In this document: positions 5,596-6,503 of the stretch, piece after piece | Layout of the letters: each line of letters begins with the position of its first letter | How positions within the stretch are numbered: position 1 is the stretch's first letter | Origin: JABFRJ01 sp031365465 | GTDB taxonomy: Bacteria; Pseudomonadota; Alphaproteobacteria; Rhizobiales; Hyphomicrobiaceae | DNA length: 6,503 nucleotides | Assembly: GCA_031365465.1 (NCBI GenBank) | Contig: JANLYD010000059.1 | Span: 1-6,503, forward strand | Direction of reading: 5' to 3' | Position numbers and translations under genes: made by a program | Notes under the pieces: model-generated | Database searches by the model: none | The model's input: the letters and a program-made list of their open reading frames with translations, nothing else | Told to the model about the DNA's origin: nothing

Positions 5596-6503
5596 TTAAC
5601 GCACGCCCATCGTTTCGCCGAACGCCACCAAGGCCTTTTCGAAACACCCTTTCGGTGCCTTTACGACGCCGGCGCCCACTTGTCCGACGCCCGGCTTCTT
5701 GTGTGCCACGCCCGTATTGATCGTCGGCATCAAGCCGGTTTCGACCACCAACCGGATGTCGATGCCGGTCGGCACACCGCGATAATCCATCGCCGGTATC
5801 GTCCACTCCGGGTTTTCGCTGATGCAGATCTCGCCCATGGCGCGCGTGAACACGGCTGCTTCCGACGCATTGCCCGCTCCGATGAAGCCCACCACCGCAG
5901 GTGCCGCACCCATCGCGAAGCCGCCGAGCCCGATGGTTTCGACGATGGCACTGTCGCCCATGTCAGGGTTGGCATCCGCTTCCGAATAGCCCGGGAAATA
6001 AAGCCCTTTCGGCATTTCGACCGGCGCTGTGAACCACTGGTCACCGGTGCCCGAAACGCGAATGCCGAAATCGGTCCCGTTGCGGCACATGGCTGTGACG
6101 ATGCTGGAGCCCTCGATGCCGCGAGCCGGATCGGTCATCGCCTTGCCCATGGCCATCGCGACATTGAGGAAGAACTGATCGTTGGCCGCGATGAAGGAGA
6201 GGTTCTTTGCAAGCTCTGCCGTATCCGTTGCCGTGCGCGCCAACGACGGCGCGAGCAAGCGGAGAAGCAGCGACGAGCACGCGAGATTGCGCTGGTGCAT
6301 CTCGTCCCCCATGCCGAGCCCGCGCGCGATCAGCGGCTTCAACGGTATGCCGCCCATCTCCCGCAGCGCACGGCCGAGCGCCGGACCCAGCGATGACGTC
6401 AGCCAACGGATGCGATCGAGTACTTCCGCATCGTTGCCGCCGAAGCGCATCACCTTACCCAAACCCTCGTTGATCGCGCAGTACGCACGATTGCCGAACG
6501 TGC
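5596..6503 (-). CDS. DUF1116 (YlbE/AllG-like) protein, C-terminal part, cut by right edge
   Basis: The frame is open from the right edge to TAA at 5598-5596, giving the last 301 residues of a protein whose family is usually more than 400 long. A TTG at 6462 is not the real start, because codons upstream of it read 'NRAYCAINEGLGKVMRFGGND', a conserved stretch of DUF1116 proteins. Other family-like segments are 'MGDEMHQRNLACSSLLLRLLAP', 'LSFIAANDQFFLNVAMAMGKA', 'VTAMCRNGTDFGIRVSG', 'ETIGLGGFAMGAAPA' and the C-terminal 'VAHKKPGVGQVGAGVVKAP'. It looks soluble. Family knowledge: E. coli YlbE (AllG) is encoded with FdrA (AllF) and YlbF (AllH) in the allantoin gene cluster and has been linked to an oxamate carbamoyltransferase activity. 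Relatives elsewhere are uncharacterised. Here the downstream gene is pgk, which gives no pathway support. Partners such as an FdrA-like CoA-ligase-fold protein would be expected beyond the right edge. The family call is confident and the reaction is tentative. Confidence 0.85.
   Translation of the reverse strand, partial: TFGNRAYCAINEGLGKVMRFGGNDAEVLDRIRWLTSSLGPALGRALREMGGIPLKPLIARGLGMGDEMHQRNLACSSLLLRLLAPSLARTATDTAELAKNLSFIAANDQFFLNVAMAMGKAMTDPARGIEGSSIVTAMCRNGTDFGIRVSGTGDQWFTAPVEMPKGLYFPGYSEADANPDMGDSAIVETIGLGGFAMGAAPAVVGFIGAGNASEAAVFTRAMGEICISENPEWTIPAMDYRGVPTGIDIRLVVETGLMPTINTGVAHKKPGVGQVGAGVVKAPKGCFEKALVAFGETMGVR

Noticed and set aside
4577..5599. 340-codon plus-strand open frame opposite pgk
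   Set aside because: It is antisense to an intact pgk, its composition is atypical (H, R, Q, D), and no family is recognisable.

Overview
The window is GC-rich and reads as an ordinary chromosomal segment of an alphaproteobacterium, most likely of the order Hyphomicrobiales (the Bradyrhizobium / Xanthobacteraceae side). The pointers are the wording of phosphoglycerate kinase (C-terminal 'VSTAGGAFLEWLEGRELPGVAAL'), a glycosyltransferase with a GspE-N-like cytoplasmic domain, and a small 'DAWRTSCPRL' protein that I associate with that order. This assignment is recalled from family knowledge, not from a search.

Layout. Positions 1-1230 (minus strand) hold the N-terminal 410 residues of a membrane family 2 glycosyltransferase that runs off the left edge. 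It is easily missed because it has no stop codon in the window and an R/H/D-rich open frame lies antisense to it. A 133-bp divergent region follows (1231-1363), with a hairpin-forming inverted repeat. From there a plus-strand group runs: TRAP transporter small subunit (1364-1909), TRAP large permease (1957-3255) and an 82-residue uncharacterised protein (3302-3550). No TRAP substrate-binding protein is present, so the substrate cannot be read from the window.

The right half is entirely on the minus strand and converges on the TRAP group with only 11 bp between stop codons. In transcription order it holds the C-terminal 301 residues of a DUF1116 (YlbE/AllG-like) protein cut by the right edge (6503-5596), phosphoglycerate kinase pgk (5488-4292) and a HAD-family phosphoglycolate phosphatase gph (4242-3562). 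The pgk and gph genes are 49 bp apart with no convincing terminator between them and are probably co-transcribed. This would join central glycolysis or gluconeogenesis to removal of 2-phosphoglycolate-type side products. The DUF1116 family includes a subunit of a proposed oxamate carbamoyltransferase in allantoin catabolism, so its place upstream of pgk looks like accidental adjacency unless genes beyond the right edge show otherwise.

I see no mobile element, CRISPR array, tRNA, rRNA or defence system. All the genes belong to recognisable families except the 82-residue protein, and I found no convincing undescribed system. The points worth a second look are modest: the GspE-N/glycosyltransferase fusion, the TRAP QM pair without its binding protein, the small conserved-looking protein behind it, the pgk-gph pairing, the DUF1116 context, and the inverted repeats in the two longer intergenic regions.
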